The notes: a model not told the origin generated them from the letters alone. A stretch of 64,000 nucleotides of DNA from Phymorhynchus buccinoides (GCA_017654935.2 CM065711.1:30775536-30839535); one strand, 5' to 3'; shown: positions 11,786-36,560, counted from the stretch's first letter. Program-made: numbers and translations.

Positions 11786-12135
11786 GGAATTGTTCGGAAA
11801 TAATTAAGGGGAGTAATGTTATGGTGTGTGGGAGTTATCTTGCCTAATTCAATCGGTCAAACATACAGCACTTAGAACACTGTGCATCATTCTAAAAAAT
11901 CATGTAATTTATATTTTTACGTCACATTTTGCAAGTTTTATCAGTTTGTGGCAACTGGTCACCCCTAATTTCTCAACAAATATGTTTGCAAGTTGCTGAC
12001 TCGCATCCTGCGGTTTCAAGCGTCGACGCCATTGTTGCTATGGTATTTGACCGAGTAATGGAGGTAAACAACTCTAATTTTCACGAAGTGCTCTTCCCTA
12101 TTTTTTTTCTTCCGAAAATCGTCTATTATTGTGCC
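11786..12135 (-). repeat. Splice-site-proximal repeat, copy A
   Basis: Matches 20276-20690 along its length (same strand) with small indels. On the - strand its end, TAATAGACGATTTTCGG, lies about 20 bases after the 5' splice site of exon 5. Family unknown. Confidence 0.85.
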
Positions 12136-12148
12136 CTCTGTTCCTGAC

Positions 12149-25023
<12,875 letters not shown>

Positions 25024-25440
25024 ACTGATGCTTTGATACTTAAATCAGAGCATAAAGTGCCATTGCATTCTATGCCTCTCTAACTCACAAGTCTGTCGGT
25101 CACCGTATCAGTATACACCTGACACTTAACCAAGAGAGCAAAACAGACATTCTTCTCAGTGTTAAGGCACTCTCTGACCCAAGCAAAGCAGTGAATTGTC
25201 TGGTCTAATGGCTTAAAAACTGCTGACAGAATTTTCACTTTTGGTCTCCTTGGATATGGTGTGCGAGTTCCAAATGGCCTTGTAAAAGAGATGACTTAAA
25301 GGTTAATACTAAAGTGTCTGCACCATGATGAGTAAAACAGTTCTAGCGAGGTTGGCGCTGACTTCACTGCACTGACTTGGTCCTGAAATTTAAGTGCCAG
25401 CTTGAAGTCCATCTGGAACAGACCATCATTTGGCATTCTG
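25024..25440 (-). other. Upstream region of the helicase gene
   Basis: Would contain the 5' UTR and perhaps the promoter. No clear TATA box or known element was recognised. AGATGACTTAAAG near 25290 also occurs in the SINE at about 26020. Confidence 0.4.
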
Positions 25441-25447
25441 TATTGTC

Positions 25448-25790
25448 GGACCCTTCTTCTTCTTCTTCTTCTGCGTTCCCATACCATATGGCCCAAATGG
25501 GTAAGGTACGTATGTGTCCGTTTTTTTCAGTTTTCACTGGTCTCCCCGCTGCGATTAGCCAACACATTCCGTTTTCAGAGGAGCTCAAAGAAAAAAATTG
25601 GGAAGATTTTTTTGAAAAAAGGCAGGAGAATGGGCCAATAAGGCAGAAAGATAGTAGATGACAGAAAGCAAAGGGAAAAGGCAGAGTCAAAGTGAGTGAA
25701 AGATTAGTGGAAGCTACAAGCACAGAACTTCCAGAAGGAGAGGGAACTATTTGTACAAAAGACCCCCGGTATCCCCACGGGGATTTGTCG
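25448..25790 (+). repeat. Dispersed repeat with coding-like core (copy 1)
   Basis: Begins with (CTT)n, then GCGTTCCCA..CCATATGG, and ends ACCCCCGGTATCCCCACGGGG. On the + strand it reads FSEELKEKNWEDFFEKRQEN and then GPIR before a stop. Related copies lie at 26817-27115, 47456-47790, 42345-42480 (partial) and 45215-45545 (inverted). Confidence 0.8.
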
Positions 25791-25904
25791 GACCCAAGAA
25801 CTCACATACATGTGTGTGAAAAACAATTTAGTCCTCTTCTTTTCTTTTCGTTCGTCAACTGTGAATTGCTATCACTATCTGAACTCATAAAGCCAGCTTA
25901 GCAA

Positions 25905-26125
25905 ATGAAAGAAAGTGACAGAGTGGCTAAGAGTTCACCTGCCAATTCAATGCGTGAGTGACTGCGGTCCGAATCCCAGCCTTGCACTTTCTTTCCAGTT
26001 TGATGGAAAAATCAAACTGAAGAGATGACTTAAAGACAAATCAAGTCCTTGGATGGGGACTTAAAGCTAGTCTGACCCGTGCGCTTTACCGCACATAAAA
26101 AAAACCCCACAATAGTTAAAAGTCA
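25905..26125 (+). repeat. tRNA-derived SINE (Ser/Leu-like head)
   Basis: GTGACAGAGTGGCTAAGAG resembles the A-box and GGTCCGAATCCC the B-box of a class II tRNA, too degenerate to be a tRNA gene. The following body has AGATGACTTAAAGACAAATC and GCGCTTTACCGCAC. Length about 200 bp; the 3' edge is uncertain. Confidence 0.6.
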
Positions 26126-26636
26126 ATAAGAGCATGGACAGTCCCACTGCCTGGTATGAACCAAATTGATTGGTAGGTTTCCCGAGCCTCTCACTCCCCA
26201 TCTCACCCCAGCCTCCCACCCAATGAAATGGGTGGTGCTGCACTAGTGGCAACACACTCTCCAGTGAGGAGCAGCTCAAAGTTCACACAGATGACTCTCT
26301 GTGACCAGAAAATAATACCATACCCGATCAGAGCAAGCCAGAGTTTCCTGACCTCTTCAATGAGGCTTGATACTGAAAATTCTCTGCCTGTCTCGTGCCC
26401 TGAGATGCAAACGCCATCTACTTAAGATCATCGCCCTTGCCTGTCAAGAACTAAGTAGTATATAGCCACAGAAAAATTATCTGCCCTGAACTCGCCGCTA
26501 GGTGGCGTGATGAGCAGTTTGGGGCCTAAAATGAGGCCCTTGTGTGCTGTCGGAAAAGAACGGAGTATAAAGCTCATTACACTCAAGTTGCCATGGTGGG
26601 ATCACTTCTACAACAAAGATCTGATGAGTGAGGTGG

Positions 26637-26665
26637 GGGAGGGGGGGGGGGGGGGGGAGGGGAAG
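26637..26665. repeat. Poly-G tract
   Basis: About 28 bp of G with single A interruptions. Confidence 0.9.
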
Positions 26666-26816
26666 GGAAAGCAATCGAAATGGGAAAGAGACATGTGATG
26701 GTGGGGGTGACATCAGACACCAACAGAGAACAGAAAAAGATTTGGGACAAACCCGGAACTGTCCTTAAAAAAGAACACCTACAGGACAAAAATGTCATGC
26801 TCAGCCAATGCCAAAG

Positions 26817-27115
26817 TCTTCTCTTCTTCTGCTACCAGGCCATATGACCATAATGGCTTTCAGTTCTACTGGTCTCGATAACCAATCGCGTACAGCTACA
26901 CATTCCGATTTCGGAGGAGCTCAAAGGAAAAAAAATTCGCGTTTTGAAATTTGGCTTTTTTAAGAGGCAGGAGAAATGGGCCAATAAGTCGATAGAAAGC
27001 AAAGGAAAAGGCAGAGTCAAAGAGAGTGGCAGATAGAGGAAGCTACAAGCACAGAACTTCAGAAAGGTGGGGGAACCATTTTACGAAAGAACCCCCCGGT
27101 ACCCCTTCACGGGGA
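26817..27115 (+). repeat. Dispersed repeat with coding-like core (copy 2)
   Basis: Same order of blocks as 25448-25790, in the same orientation and 1.37 kb away, with many substitutions and indels. Ends ACCCCTTCACGGGG. Confidence 0.8.
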
Positions 27116-27467
27116 GGGAACGGACAAAATGTCCTGCCTCTTGCTGAAATCAAGACATGTCAGCCAATGGTTTGTCAAATTTCAATGGGACATTGTCAAG
27201 AGGGAGGGTTTAGCTGGGGAAGGGGGGTAGGGGGGGCAATAATAAGAAATTTGCAGTTTTAACTTTTTCACACACGCGCTAGAATATAGCAATGTCCGAG
27301 CTACCGTTGCCGAGACTTGCTAGTATGTTAGCAAAAGGCAAAACGCCCTCGAGGCCGAGTCGGTGGAGTTGCCCTGCTTTCAACTAATTCAGTTAAACAC
27401 AACAACGAATTGTTAAATTTTATATCATTTAAAAGATTAAAAGATACATCTAACCACTCACAAAATA

Positions 27468-27967
27468 NNNNNNNNNNNNNNNNNNNNNNNNNNNNNNNNN
27501 NNNNNNNNNNNNNNNNNNNNNNNNNNNNNNNNNNNNNNNNNNNNNNNNNNNNNNNNNNNNNNNNNNNNNNNNNNNNNNNNNNNNNNNNNNNNNNNNNNNN
27601 NNNNNNNNNNNNNNNNNNNNNNNNNNNNNNNNNNNNNNNNNNNNNNNNNNNNNNNNNNNNNNNNNNNNNNNNNNNNNNNNNNNNNNNNNNNNNNNNNNNN
27701 NNNNNNNNNNNNNNNNNNNNNNNNNNNNNNNNNNNNNNNNNNNNNNNNNNNNNNNNNNNNNNNNNNNNNNNNNNNNNNNNNNNNNNNNNNNNNNNNNNNN
27801 NNNNNNNNNNNNNNNNNNNNNNNNNNNNNNNNNNNNNNNNNNNNNNNNNNNNNNNNNNNNNNNNNNNNNNNNNNNNNNNNNNNNNNNNNNNNNNNNNNNN
27901 NNNNNNNNNNNNNNNNNNNNNNNNNNNNNNNNNNNNNNNNNNNNNNNNNNNNNNNNNNNNNNNNNNN
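27468..27967. other. Assembly gap (500 N)
   Basis: Exactly 500 N, a conventional scaffold-gap length. Reading frames through it mean nothing. Confidence 1.
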
Positions 27968-28811
27968 GTGCAATGCAATGTCATTTTTTTAAGTTCAAAG
28001 ACGTATTGAGGCATAAGAGTAAGACAATCAACAACTTGTTCTACTGTGATGCAGCCAGAGACATTACACTGTGCAGTTTAAATTATTCATGTTCCACCAC
28101 TGATGAAAATTATTGTCGTTTTGTTCGCTAAGTCATTCGCTGAAGTTTAGATAATCAGAGAAAAGAAAATATGGTTACAAAGGTCTATGTATATGTGCTC
28201 TAAAGTTGTGACTCTCTCATATATAGTTACATAACAGGGGTTACGTCTGTTGGGTGCATATCAGATTTTCGTTTGTCTTTTTGACTTATTTGTTCCTTTT
28301 CTTCTCGAGACTTGTACACATATTCGTATATACGAGACACAATTGTTATCACTGTAAATGCTATGTTTTCTTTGTAGGAAATATTGGCATTCGTCCTGCA
28401 AGTTCCCAAAACCATCACATTTTGGGATTAGTGTAACTTTTCCCCCCACGCCTAATATCATTTCATTATAACCAACCGCGGAGCGAAAGCTGGTAATGTT
28501 TTTGCATCCATTATTTCAACAATACCTGCTTTGAAACTTAACTCCATTCAAGTCGCGTCACCCATAAATTATGTGGCTGGAATTAATTATAAAGCTGTCA
28601 ATTTGAGAATTTCTTGTCTCAAGGGAAAGTAAGTCTGTATGCACACCACCACTTTGGTCAACTTCCTGAGTTCGCTTCGCTCCCTTAGGACACACTTGCC
28701 TTCTTAATACGAGTTTGTAGTGTTTGAAGTCGGAAACTAATGCTGTAGAGAGGTTTTCTAAATAAAGTCGTATATATAAAATTTAAAAAAGTCTTATTTA
28801 CCATCCCTGGT
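27968..28811. other. Intergenic, no gene seen
   Basis: AT-rich. AACCAACCGCGGAGCGAAAG...GGTAATGTTTTT near 28471-28503 is shared, in diverged form, with 31616-31650 (AACCAGCCGCGAGGCGAAAA), so a dispersed repeat end is present. Confidence 0.5.
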
Positions 28812-29168
28812 CTAAACCTGAAGTAAAAACCTGTACATCTTTTTTAGATTATCTTTTTGCTTATGGTATGTTTTGCTTGTGTGTAGGGTTGGGAGTGATT
28901 GTGAGTTTTTTAATAATTTCAAAATCACTGTCCTTCTCCGATGCGAAGAGTTGAAGTTGTTCTCGTAGATATGATCGACTGACTCGCGGAAAAGACGGGC
29001 GACCTCGCTGATAGACTTGCAAGTTTCGCCTGTCGCCTCCATCTTAAGAGTGTTCGAGAGAGACCGGAAATCACCCACCGCAAGGGACATCACTCGTCCG
29101 AACCTTCTTACTTGGTTCTGGGATAGCGCCATAGCAATCCCAACCAGCTTACAAACGAAATCACGCAT
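28812..29168 (-). CDS. Hypothetical 118-residue reading frame
   Basis: An open frame from ATG at 29168 with balanced composition, basic and rich in Arg, Lys and Ser (starts MRDFVCKLVG, with a FRESVDHIYENNF segment). No family was recognised and no splice context is evident. It lies head to head with a LINE remnant at 29183, so it could be a first exon or a chance or repeat-derived frame. Confidence 0.25.
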   Translation of the reverse strand: MRDFVCKLVGIAMALSQNQVRRFGRVMSLAVGDFRSLSNTLKMEATGETCKSISEVARLFRESVDHIYENNFNSSHRRRTVILKLLKNSQSLPTLHTSKTYHKQKDNLKKMYRFLLQV

Positions 29169-29182
29169 TACACAAGGAATAA

Positions 29183-29530
29183 CCCTGGTGGAATAATGAA
29201 TGTGCGGAGGCAGTCAAAAACAAACACAAAACAAGCAATATAATATTATTTAATAAGCACCCAACCACTCAAAATTTCGAAGATAAAACATCCGCTGAAA
29301 AACATAGTACCAAAATTGTAGCCAAAGCCAAACTTGAATACTTTACTAATGAAAAAATCACCAACCATAGAGACTTGGGAAAGGCCTGGAAGAGACGGCG
29401 AAAATTAAAACAAGTGCAACGCCGAGCGGCTGCAAAGTCCCCTCGCAGCATCGCCGAGCTACTCCGAAATCGGAATGTGTCGGCTGTACACATACATAAA
29501 AACGCATCAAAACAGCACGTAACTACATAA
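29183..29530 (+). pseudogene. LINE fragment (endonuclease-to-RT linker)
   Basis: Reads PWWNNECAEAVKNKHK followed by a basic stretch (KAKLEYF, KAWKRRRKLKQ) to a stop at 29528. The PWWNxEC motif and basic helix region are typical of the segment between endonuclease and reverse transcriptase in Jockey/CR1-group LINEs. Neither flanking domain is present, so this is a small relic. Confidence 0.65.
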
Positions 29531-29819
29531 AAACGCATGAAAACAGCACGTAACTGAATAGTTTTTTATATATAGCCTTGGGGTTCGGACCCGTGATTTG
29601 AGCGCGCGCGATCATGCGCACACGCGCGCACAGAAAAATTCATGACAACTGTGTTATAGACCATTCATCAAGAAATGTTGTGGAAAAAACCCTGCATTGA
29701 AATACATGCAAAACTTCGCGAGATATTAGCGATTATGTGTTTCGGGGTTTGAACCCCGTAACTGGCGCGACCTTGACCTTAATGTAAAACTAAATACATC
29801 AGTGGATAGCTTGCATCTT

Positions 29820-29985
29820 GGCAAACTAGTATACCAAATTTGATGATGATAGACTGAATCGTTTTTGAGAAAAACGGACGAATAGCCGGACGGAGGCACG
29901 CCGGACACCGGACGGACACCGGACGGACGGACCAGACAAAAACAATAGCTCCCCGAACCTTCAGCTCGGGGACTAATTAAGTGGT
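29820..29985. repeat. Dispersed repeat end with (GGACGGACACC)n
   Basis: ACCAAATTTGATGATGATAG followed by GGACACCGGACGGAC repeats and CCCCGAACCTTCAGCTCGGGG, a short hairpin. The style matches other 'CAAATTTGAAGCGATC' repeats at 47150 and 53000. No gene. Confidence 0.55.
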
Positions 29986-30389
29986 TTAAGAAAAACTAGT
30001 CTTAAGCAATAATAAACTGACAAAATCTAATGAAGAAGCAGCTAAGGACCTTTGCCAGTGCCAGTCAAACTAAACCCTTACCACAAACAGAACAAAACGA
30101 GAAGACAAAACATACCAGCAATCAATAAATCCACAGAGAAGTCGAACCCTATAAATGCACCTATCAAATTTACCGAGCTTGCTATTAAAAATTCGGGACT
30201 TTACTGGTGTTGCACTGCCTCCGGGCATTTCCTCCAGTATCGTTCCCACCATCTATTGTATTTACAAATGTTCCATATGTGTCTGTTGTTCCAGACCGAG
30301 AGGACGTAAAGCACCATTTTTCATCCATTCATTCACCGAGCTTGCTATGGCCCTACGAAATATCAGAAAAGTAAAACAAATCTATAGGA

Positions 30390-30649
30390 GGTGATCCCAT
30401 CTCCTTGCCTTTACCTTTACCTTTAGTCCCTTGACCGCTGTGGTCGTTGGGGGGATTGATGGGCAGCGGCAGCAGACAACATTCTCCTACAACATTATAA
30501 AACAAGCGCCACCCATTTTGTTTTTTGCTTTTTTGCATGCGATTTTGTGTGACTGATGAGGAAGGAAAGGGGTGTGGGTAAATTTTGACCACATGACAAC
30601 TTTTTTCGTTGCCACTGGGATTAACGTGTGCTAAGTGCATGGGCACACG

Positions 30650-30680
<31 letters not shown>

Positions 30681-30950
30681 TCCACGTAAGGCCTATAGTG
30701 TGCAGAGGATGGAAGTTCAGTTTAACGTCGCGTATCGGCTTTCGCCATGTACGACCGGCTGAACAAACAAACCAAGGTATAAAACAAAAATTTATGTTCC
30801 TGAATCACTGTCTTAGCCAAAAGGGCCGAGAAGCGATCAGAATATGCTCGCCACTTCGATAGTGCAAAGTGAGAGGAAAAATCCTCTGTACCCAGTTCGA
30901 ACTCGGGTTTACTTGACACAAGGCGAACGCGTTACCTCTGTGCCACTCTA
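30390..30950 (-). repeat. tRNA-derived SINE with conserved central domain
   Basis: On the - strand a tRNA-like head (30950-30884) has GGCACAGAGGTAACGCG (A-box-like) and GAGTTCGAACTGG (B-box). It is followed by CGGATGAGACGATAAACTG and GGTCCCGTGTGCCCATGCAC, a central block I recognise as common in gastropod SINEs, then an AAAACAAAATGGGTGGCGC body. A second fragment of the same body is at 54140-54250. Confidence 0.72.
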
Positions 30951-30996
30951 AACCTTATACGTTTAAAACTTTAAATACAGAAACTTAATCCGTTTT

Positions 30997-31567
30997 TTAA
31001 ATTTGGACCCTGACGGATGAGTTTTTTTTGCAAGAAACACGTCGAGATCACCAGAAAAACAGCCTTTTCAGGATCGGAACACTCACTTTGCTCTGGTTTT
31101 CCTATAAATTAAACCGTCAAAACGGCGATTCCTCCTTGGCGGAGATGCCGGAGAGAGTAGCCATTTTGGATGGGGTGGGTGGAGGTCACTCATTGTGGTT
31201 GAAGCGTTTTTTTAATTTTATATTGCAGTAAAACAAATTGGAGCTATTTCCTTTGTTTGTGAGCGAAACTCCTTTAGATAAACTGCATAAAATTTTTTTT
31301 GAAAAAAAATAAAAAGGCTTGTATTGCGAAAATTTCGTGCAAGCGATTTGGCGGTCATTAGAAAAAGAGACGACACACGCCTTCTCTTTGGGTGAAATAA
31401 TTTGACTTTCAGCACCTCTGCCAAGGAGGAATCGCCGATTTGACCGTTTGATTTATAGGAAACCAGAGCAAAGTGAGTTGTTGTGATCTCTGTAAAGGGT
31501 GTTTTTTCCTGGTGATCTCGACGTTGTGTTTCTTACAAAAACGCATCCGTCAGGGTGCACCTTTAAG
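30997..31567. mobile_element. Foldback/MITE with ~145-bp inverted arms
   Basis: 31005-31150 is the reverse complement of 31410-31557 with about 90% identity by eye, including ACCCTGACGGATG, AAACACGTCGAGATCACCAG and GCGATTCCTCCTTGGC. The spacer is about 260 bp and non-coding. Both outer ends sit beside TTAAA. Confidence 0.85.
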
Positions 31568-31671
31568 CCTTGGAACCGACAGTGGACACACAAGGAAACC
31601 AGACTAACGTTGTCTAACCAGCCGCGAGGCGAAAACTGGTCAATGTTTTCAGAGCAGTCTGCACCCATCTA

Positions 31672-31745
31672 TGTCAAGTCAAGTCAAGTCAAGTAAAAAT
31701 GATCTTTATTGACGATAAAGGAGTAAGCTACAAGCTTTTTTTTTT
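31672..31745 (-). repeat. Retroposon 3' end with (TTGAC)n tail
   Basis: On the - strand CAATAAAGATCATTTTTAC is followed by repeats of TTGAC. The same end is at 47965-48000 on the + strand (CAATAAAGATCATTTTGAC). Confidence 0.7.
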
Positions 31746-32024
31746 CATCCTGTCGTCATGAAAAGAAAAAACATACTGAATCAATAAAAAAATGTAAAGA
31801 TCAACAATGAAAATTGGCGTACGGAACCAAAGCACAATGAACAAATATGAAAAACAAATCATACATAAATCATGACTAGCAAATACATTATGTACAAAAT
31901 ATAAATACAAATGCAATCATACTTTGAAAGGGAGAGAGCAAGAGGTGGGACAAGAAAAAAGTTTGAGACATAGACGCTGATAGAGACATCGGAAAGAAGA
32001 GGAAAAATTTAAAAAAAGAGCCTG

Positions 32025-32352
32025 ATAGAATGTGTGTGTGAGAGAGAGATACATGACAGAAGAGAGATAGAAAGAGTGAGAGAGAGAGAGAGAGAGAGAT
32101 AGGATAGAGAATAGATAGAGAGAGATCGCGGACGGGGAGGGGTGTGTGTGTGTGTGTTTGGTGTTGTGTGAGTGGGGTGGGTGTCTGTCTGTCTGTCTGT
32201 CGTCTTGTCTGTCTCTGTCTGTCTGTCGGTCTGTCTGTCGTCTGTCTGTGTCTCTGTGCATGTTTGTTCTAGTGTTTTGGGTGTCTGTCTGTGACAGAGA
32301 TATATGGAAACATATAATGGACAGAAAGTGGACGATACTATGACGCAGAGAT

Positions 32353-32410
<58 letters not shown>

Positions 32411-32419
32411 TAAAGAGAG

Positions 32420-32453
<34 letters not shown>

Positions 32454-32484
32454 CTAGAGAGAGCAGAGAGAGAGACGAGAGAGC

Positions 32485-32516
<32 letters not shown>

Positions 32517-32535
32517 GGAAAGAGAGAGAGAAATA
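32025..32535. repeat. (AG)n and (GTCT)n microsatellites
   Basis: Imperfect (AG)n at 32038-32128 and 32356-32532; (GTCT)n at 32182-32250. Confidence 0.95.
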
Positions 32536-32539
32536 ATTC

Positions 32540-33290
32540 TCTTCATGCACGCAGACTCGTAATAGTGCAAACAAAGCATGTTTTCAGATTTATCTGCTTG
32601 TTCTTGGGAATGCAGGTTGTTGGTTGTGGTGTTTTTTAATCAAGATGTACTGCGTATCCAAAGCCAATTGATATATCTTCCACACTGACAGATCAAAAGT
32701 CTGCAAGACCCGCATTGTAGTAAGTTACTTCAGGAAATCTGATTCGTATATTTCATTCCACTAATCATTTGCATCAGAGAGGAGACGAAGTCCTAACCGC
32801 CCTGCCTCTACATACTTCCATCGAACACACATCACTTACTCTACGACAACACTTTAAAGGACACACTGACGCACCTTTGTTGTTGTTCTCTGGGTAGCTG
32901 TGACCAACACATACGATGTCCCCACTCAAAATTGAGGCTGCTCTAAATGATGTTTCGTTTTCAGTTTGGGGACAATGTATCGGAGTATGCCTGTTGTCAA
33001 AACAGATTTCTACCAGCTATAAGAAGGAAAACAAGTGAAACCCGTGATTTTCACACGTGACCTGGTGGGTCTTTAAAAATCTTCAAAAAGATTCCTCGTG
33101 TCAAAAAAGACCAAAATCATTTCTTGGGTCAAAGTAATACAAAATCTATAATAGTAGTGAAGCAGTTATATAGCGTACTCCTCCGCAAAATGTGGAGCTC
33201 TATGCGCATAACAAACATTTAAGAACAATAAGTTCAACAAAGACATATACCCGCTCACATACATGCAATTAGGCATACACATACACGCCC
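32540..33290. other. Intergenic, one dispersed repeat
   Basis: No gene seen. 33009-33076 is the second copy of the repeat at 6946-7014. Confidence 0.55.
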
Positions 33291-33712
33291 CCCCCCCCCC
33301 CACACACGACCACACCCCACACACACACCCATTACTCACCAGGCAGAATCACCACTTACGCACCCCACCAAAAAAACAAATAAATGATACAACTGTAGAA
33401 TAAAGCATCAACATTTTCTGTCTAACCTCTCTCTCTCTCCTCTTCTTCGTCGACTCCTCTCTCTCTCTCTCGTCTCTTTCGCTCTCTCTCTCTCTCTCTC
33501 TCATCTCTCATCGCTCTCTCCCTCTCTCTCTCTATCTCTCTCTCGACTCTCTCTCTCTCTCTCTCTCTCGATCCCTATCTCCCTCTCTCTCTCTCTCTCT
33601 ATCAACAAAGCTTAACGTGGACAGTCCAACACACAGTCAACCTAACAAAAAGTGTGGCGGGGGGGGGGGGGGTGGGGGGGGGTGGGGGGTGGGGGGGGGG
33701 GGGGGCGGGGGA
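33288..33712. repeat. Poly-C, (CT)n and poly-G tracts
   Basis: Poly-C at 33288-33300, imperfect (CT)n at 33427-33600 and an almost pure G tract at 33657-33712. Confidence 0.95.
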
Positions 33713-33797
33713 TCAAGAACATAAGTATTAGGTTATTAGGTAGGCCTACTTTAAAGTCACAAGTATCACTTGTAATCAGTTGGCCCACTCTCTCAGA

Positions 33798-34159
33798 CAC
33801 TCACCTTCTCTGTCCACATTCAAACGCCATCTGAAAACTTATCTCTTTCCCAAGTAGCAACTGATCCTCCTTTCATGATCTGGTCTTGTGTGTGTGCGCG
33901 CCAGCGTGTGTGGGTGTGTGTGTTGTGTTTTTGTGCGTGTGGGTTTGCGCGCGCGCGCGCAAGCGCGCGCGCGCGCGCGCGTTGGTGTGTGTGTGGTGTG
34001 TGTGTGTGTGTGTGGGTGTGTGTGTGGTGTTGGTGTGTGTTGGTGTGTATGTTGTGTGGAGTAGGGGGTGCGTTGTGTCTCGTGTACTTTTTCTTGTTCT
34101 GTTTGATATATATTATTGTAAGAGCCTAGAGCATCATTTGATTAGGCGGAACATGTTCA

Positions 34160-34191
<32 letters not shown>

Positions 34192-34192
34192 T
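33798..34192 (+). pseudogene. 3' end of an L2/CR1-type LINE
   Basis: 33798-33856 reads HSPSLSTFKRHLKTYLFPK and stop, the usual C-terminus of L2-group ORF2. The 3' UTR is expanded by (GT)n at 33889-34060 and the element ends in (AAT)n at 34165-34192, a normal L2-style short tandem tail. Confidence 0.75.
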
Positions 34193-34497
34193 TAGAGTTT
34201 TCAAAAGCATTCTGATTTCAGCCTCAGTAATCGCATCATCATTTACAAAACGTTCACAAGATCAACCGCATGTAAATATGTATCTTCAACTTCTCATCAA
34301 AAGTTGGATCATTTTCTTGAGTTTCTTGCAAGTGAAAAGAGCGATTTGAAATAATCCATCCATGATCGAGAAGACTGACACTGGATGTATTAGATTTCAT
34401 GCACGTGAGGACTTTCAGTTCGCCAAAATGACTTGGAGTTTTACAGTGCCAGGATCGTTTCAAGGCGTTATAATGTTTGGATTATACGAGGTGTCTC

Positions 34498-34740
34498 ATT
34501 TAACCCTTTCACTGCCAGCCATAATTTCAGCCAAACATTTCCATTAAATTTAACTGGTAGGGAACAAAAAGATCATCAGCAGTCTGGGGATTCTTCTGGA
34601 CAGATATAAAATTAGTCTATCTTTACTTCCCAAAAGAAGAAGACAGGCAGCTTGGTAGCTTTCCTTTGGAAAGGGTCGGAGTGTCATTTTGGACTTTTAA
34701 TGGCGGGCCTGAGTCGACAGAAAATGTCGTCCAGCCAACC
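34498..34740 (+). mobile_element. Possible piggyBac-like MITE
   Basis: TTTAACCCTTTCACTGCCAGCC starts near 34498, with TTAA then CCCTTTCACTGCC, the terminus shared with four other loci here. The right end is not clear; TTTTAATGGCGGGCC near 34695 may be internal. Confidence 0.5.
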
Positions 34741-34749
34741 AATCAAAAT

Positions 34750-35240
34750 GATAAGAATAATTTGAACGTCATTTGGAGCTAAGTGAAGTCTGTACAAATA
34801 TGTGGTTCAAAATTGATTACTTGCGTATTGGAAGGGCACGGAGACGCGTTAGCTTGTAGGCACTAGCGTTGCATGCAAAGTAGAGTCTTGCTTGTATCAC
34901 TGGTGGTTGGGCGCCACTGGTAGACTGAATCGGTAACTTCTGACAAAACAACCTTGAGCAAAAGGGTTTCCATAGTGTTGGTTTGCCTTGGCTATATCAA
35001 TCATGACAGCCCTTGAGTTCTTAATAAACAAATGCAAAAAAAGGTCAAAATACAAACAAGGAATTTTGAATGCAGCTATATAATAATAAAATGAGGAAAA
35101 TGTTGTATTATAGCAACCCATCCTACTATGTAGGCTACAGGGCGCTTTACATATAATAATAGAAATGGAATTTATTTTTAAAACATGAAAACAAAATTCC
35201 AATGACATGACAAGAAAATACACATAACAATCAGCAACAA
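34750..35240. other. Intergenic, nothing recognised
   Basis: AT-rich, with no supported gene or repeat. Confidence 0.5.
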
Positions 35241-35245
35241 CAACT

Positions 35246-36060
35246 TGGTTGTGACTACTATCACTACGACTACACCACCACCACCACACACTACTACTAC
35301 ATACTACCACTACCAGTTACTATCACTACGAACTACCACCAACACCACCACCACCACTACTACTACTACCATACCACTTACTACTACTACCACTACCACT
35401 ACTACGACACACTCACGACTACCACACCACACCACACCCCACCACACTACTACTTACTACCACTACCACTACTACCACTACCAATACACTAATACCACTA
35501 CGACTACCTACCCCACCAACAACAAATACTATAATAACACACACACAGCATACCACACCAACACGACTTACACCTACACAGCTACCATATACGGACTACC
35601 CACCACACCACCACACGACTACCTACCACCACCACTAACTATACTACCTATATGTATGAGCACATACACACTGACAACTAACTACTACCACTACCACCAC
35701 ACTACGACTACTACTACTACTACTACTACTAACGAAGAATTACTACTAACTACATACTACGACTATACTACTACTACTACTACTATACTACACGACTACA
35801 CTATACTACTACACGACTACCACACCAATACTTACTACTACGGCTACTAATACTACCACTACCACAACACACTACATACACTACCTCACACTACCACTAT
35901 TACTACTACCACTACCGCACACACCACTACTACTACTACTACTACTGACTACTACTACATACTACTACTCACTACTACTACATAGTACTACGTGACTACC
36001 ACTACTACTACTACTACTATACTACTACTACCACGACTATATAATAACGCATGACTACGA
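35246..36060. repeat. Degenerate (ACT)n/(CAC)n trinucleotide region
   Basis: Over 800 bp of ACT, ACC and CAC triplets with interruptions. The 201-codon Thr-rich frame here is compositional. Confidence 0.93.
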
Positions 36061-36079
36061 CTTACTAGCTTATAATAGG

Positions 36080-36560
36080 GCTCAAACTTTTGAATACAAG
36101 TATGCATTGCCACACAATTCGCAAGCATGAAATAAAGGTATGTATTCAAAAAATAATAAAAATGGAAAGAAAAGAAAAAGATGGAGAAAATGTAGTCCCA
36201 TGCTATAGTTTTAGCTTATTCTCTCACGAGAAGCCTTGATCCTGATTGCATCTCTTTTACATTCATCTTTTACATTTCAAATATAGCATCAGCTTCTGGG
36301 AGGCAAGCCACCCAGACCCCTCACCCCACACCAATTGACCACGTGGAACTAACCCCCTCCCCTCTTCCATGACTGGCTGATCCGCCCCAAAACATGATTG
36401 TCTTTTTTTGTCTTTTTGTTGTCTCCTTTTCAATTCACATCATGTTTTCTTTCATTCGTAGATGTTTATTGTTGATTGATTATGGTTAAAAAAAATAACA
36501 TTTGTAAAGTGTTTTTGTAGCATGTATTATGACGTGTAACTTAACCATTCAATCCACCAT
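36080..36560. other. Intergenic, nothing recognised
   Basis: AT-rich with no gene. It is followed at 36571-36612 by a poly-G/poly-C inverted tract (G9AG3TGCTC13) able to form a hairpin. Confidence 0.5.

Noticed and set aside
27328..28014. Frames spanning the first gap
   Set aside because: Nearly all residues are unknown because the bases are N.
35245..35850. 201-codon Thr-rich frame
   Set aside because: Arises from (ACT/CAC)n repeats.
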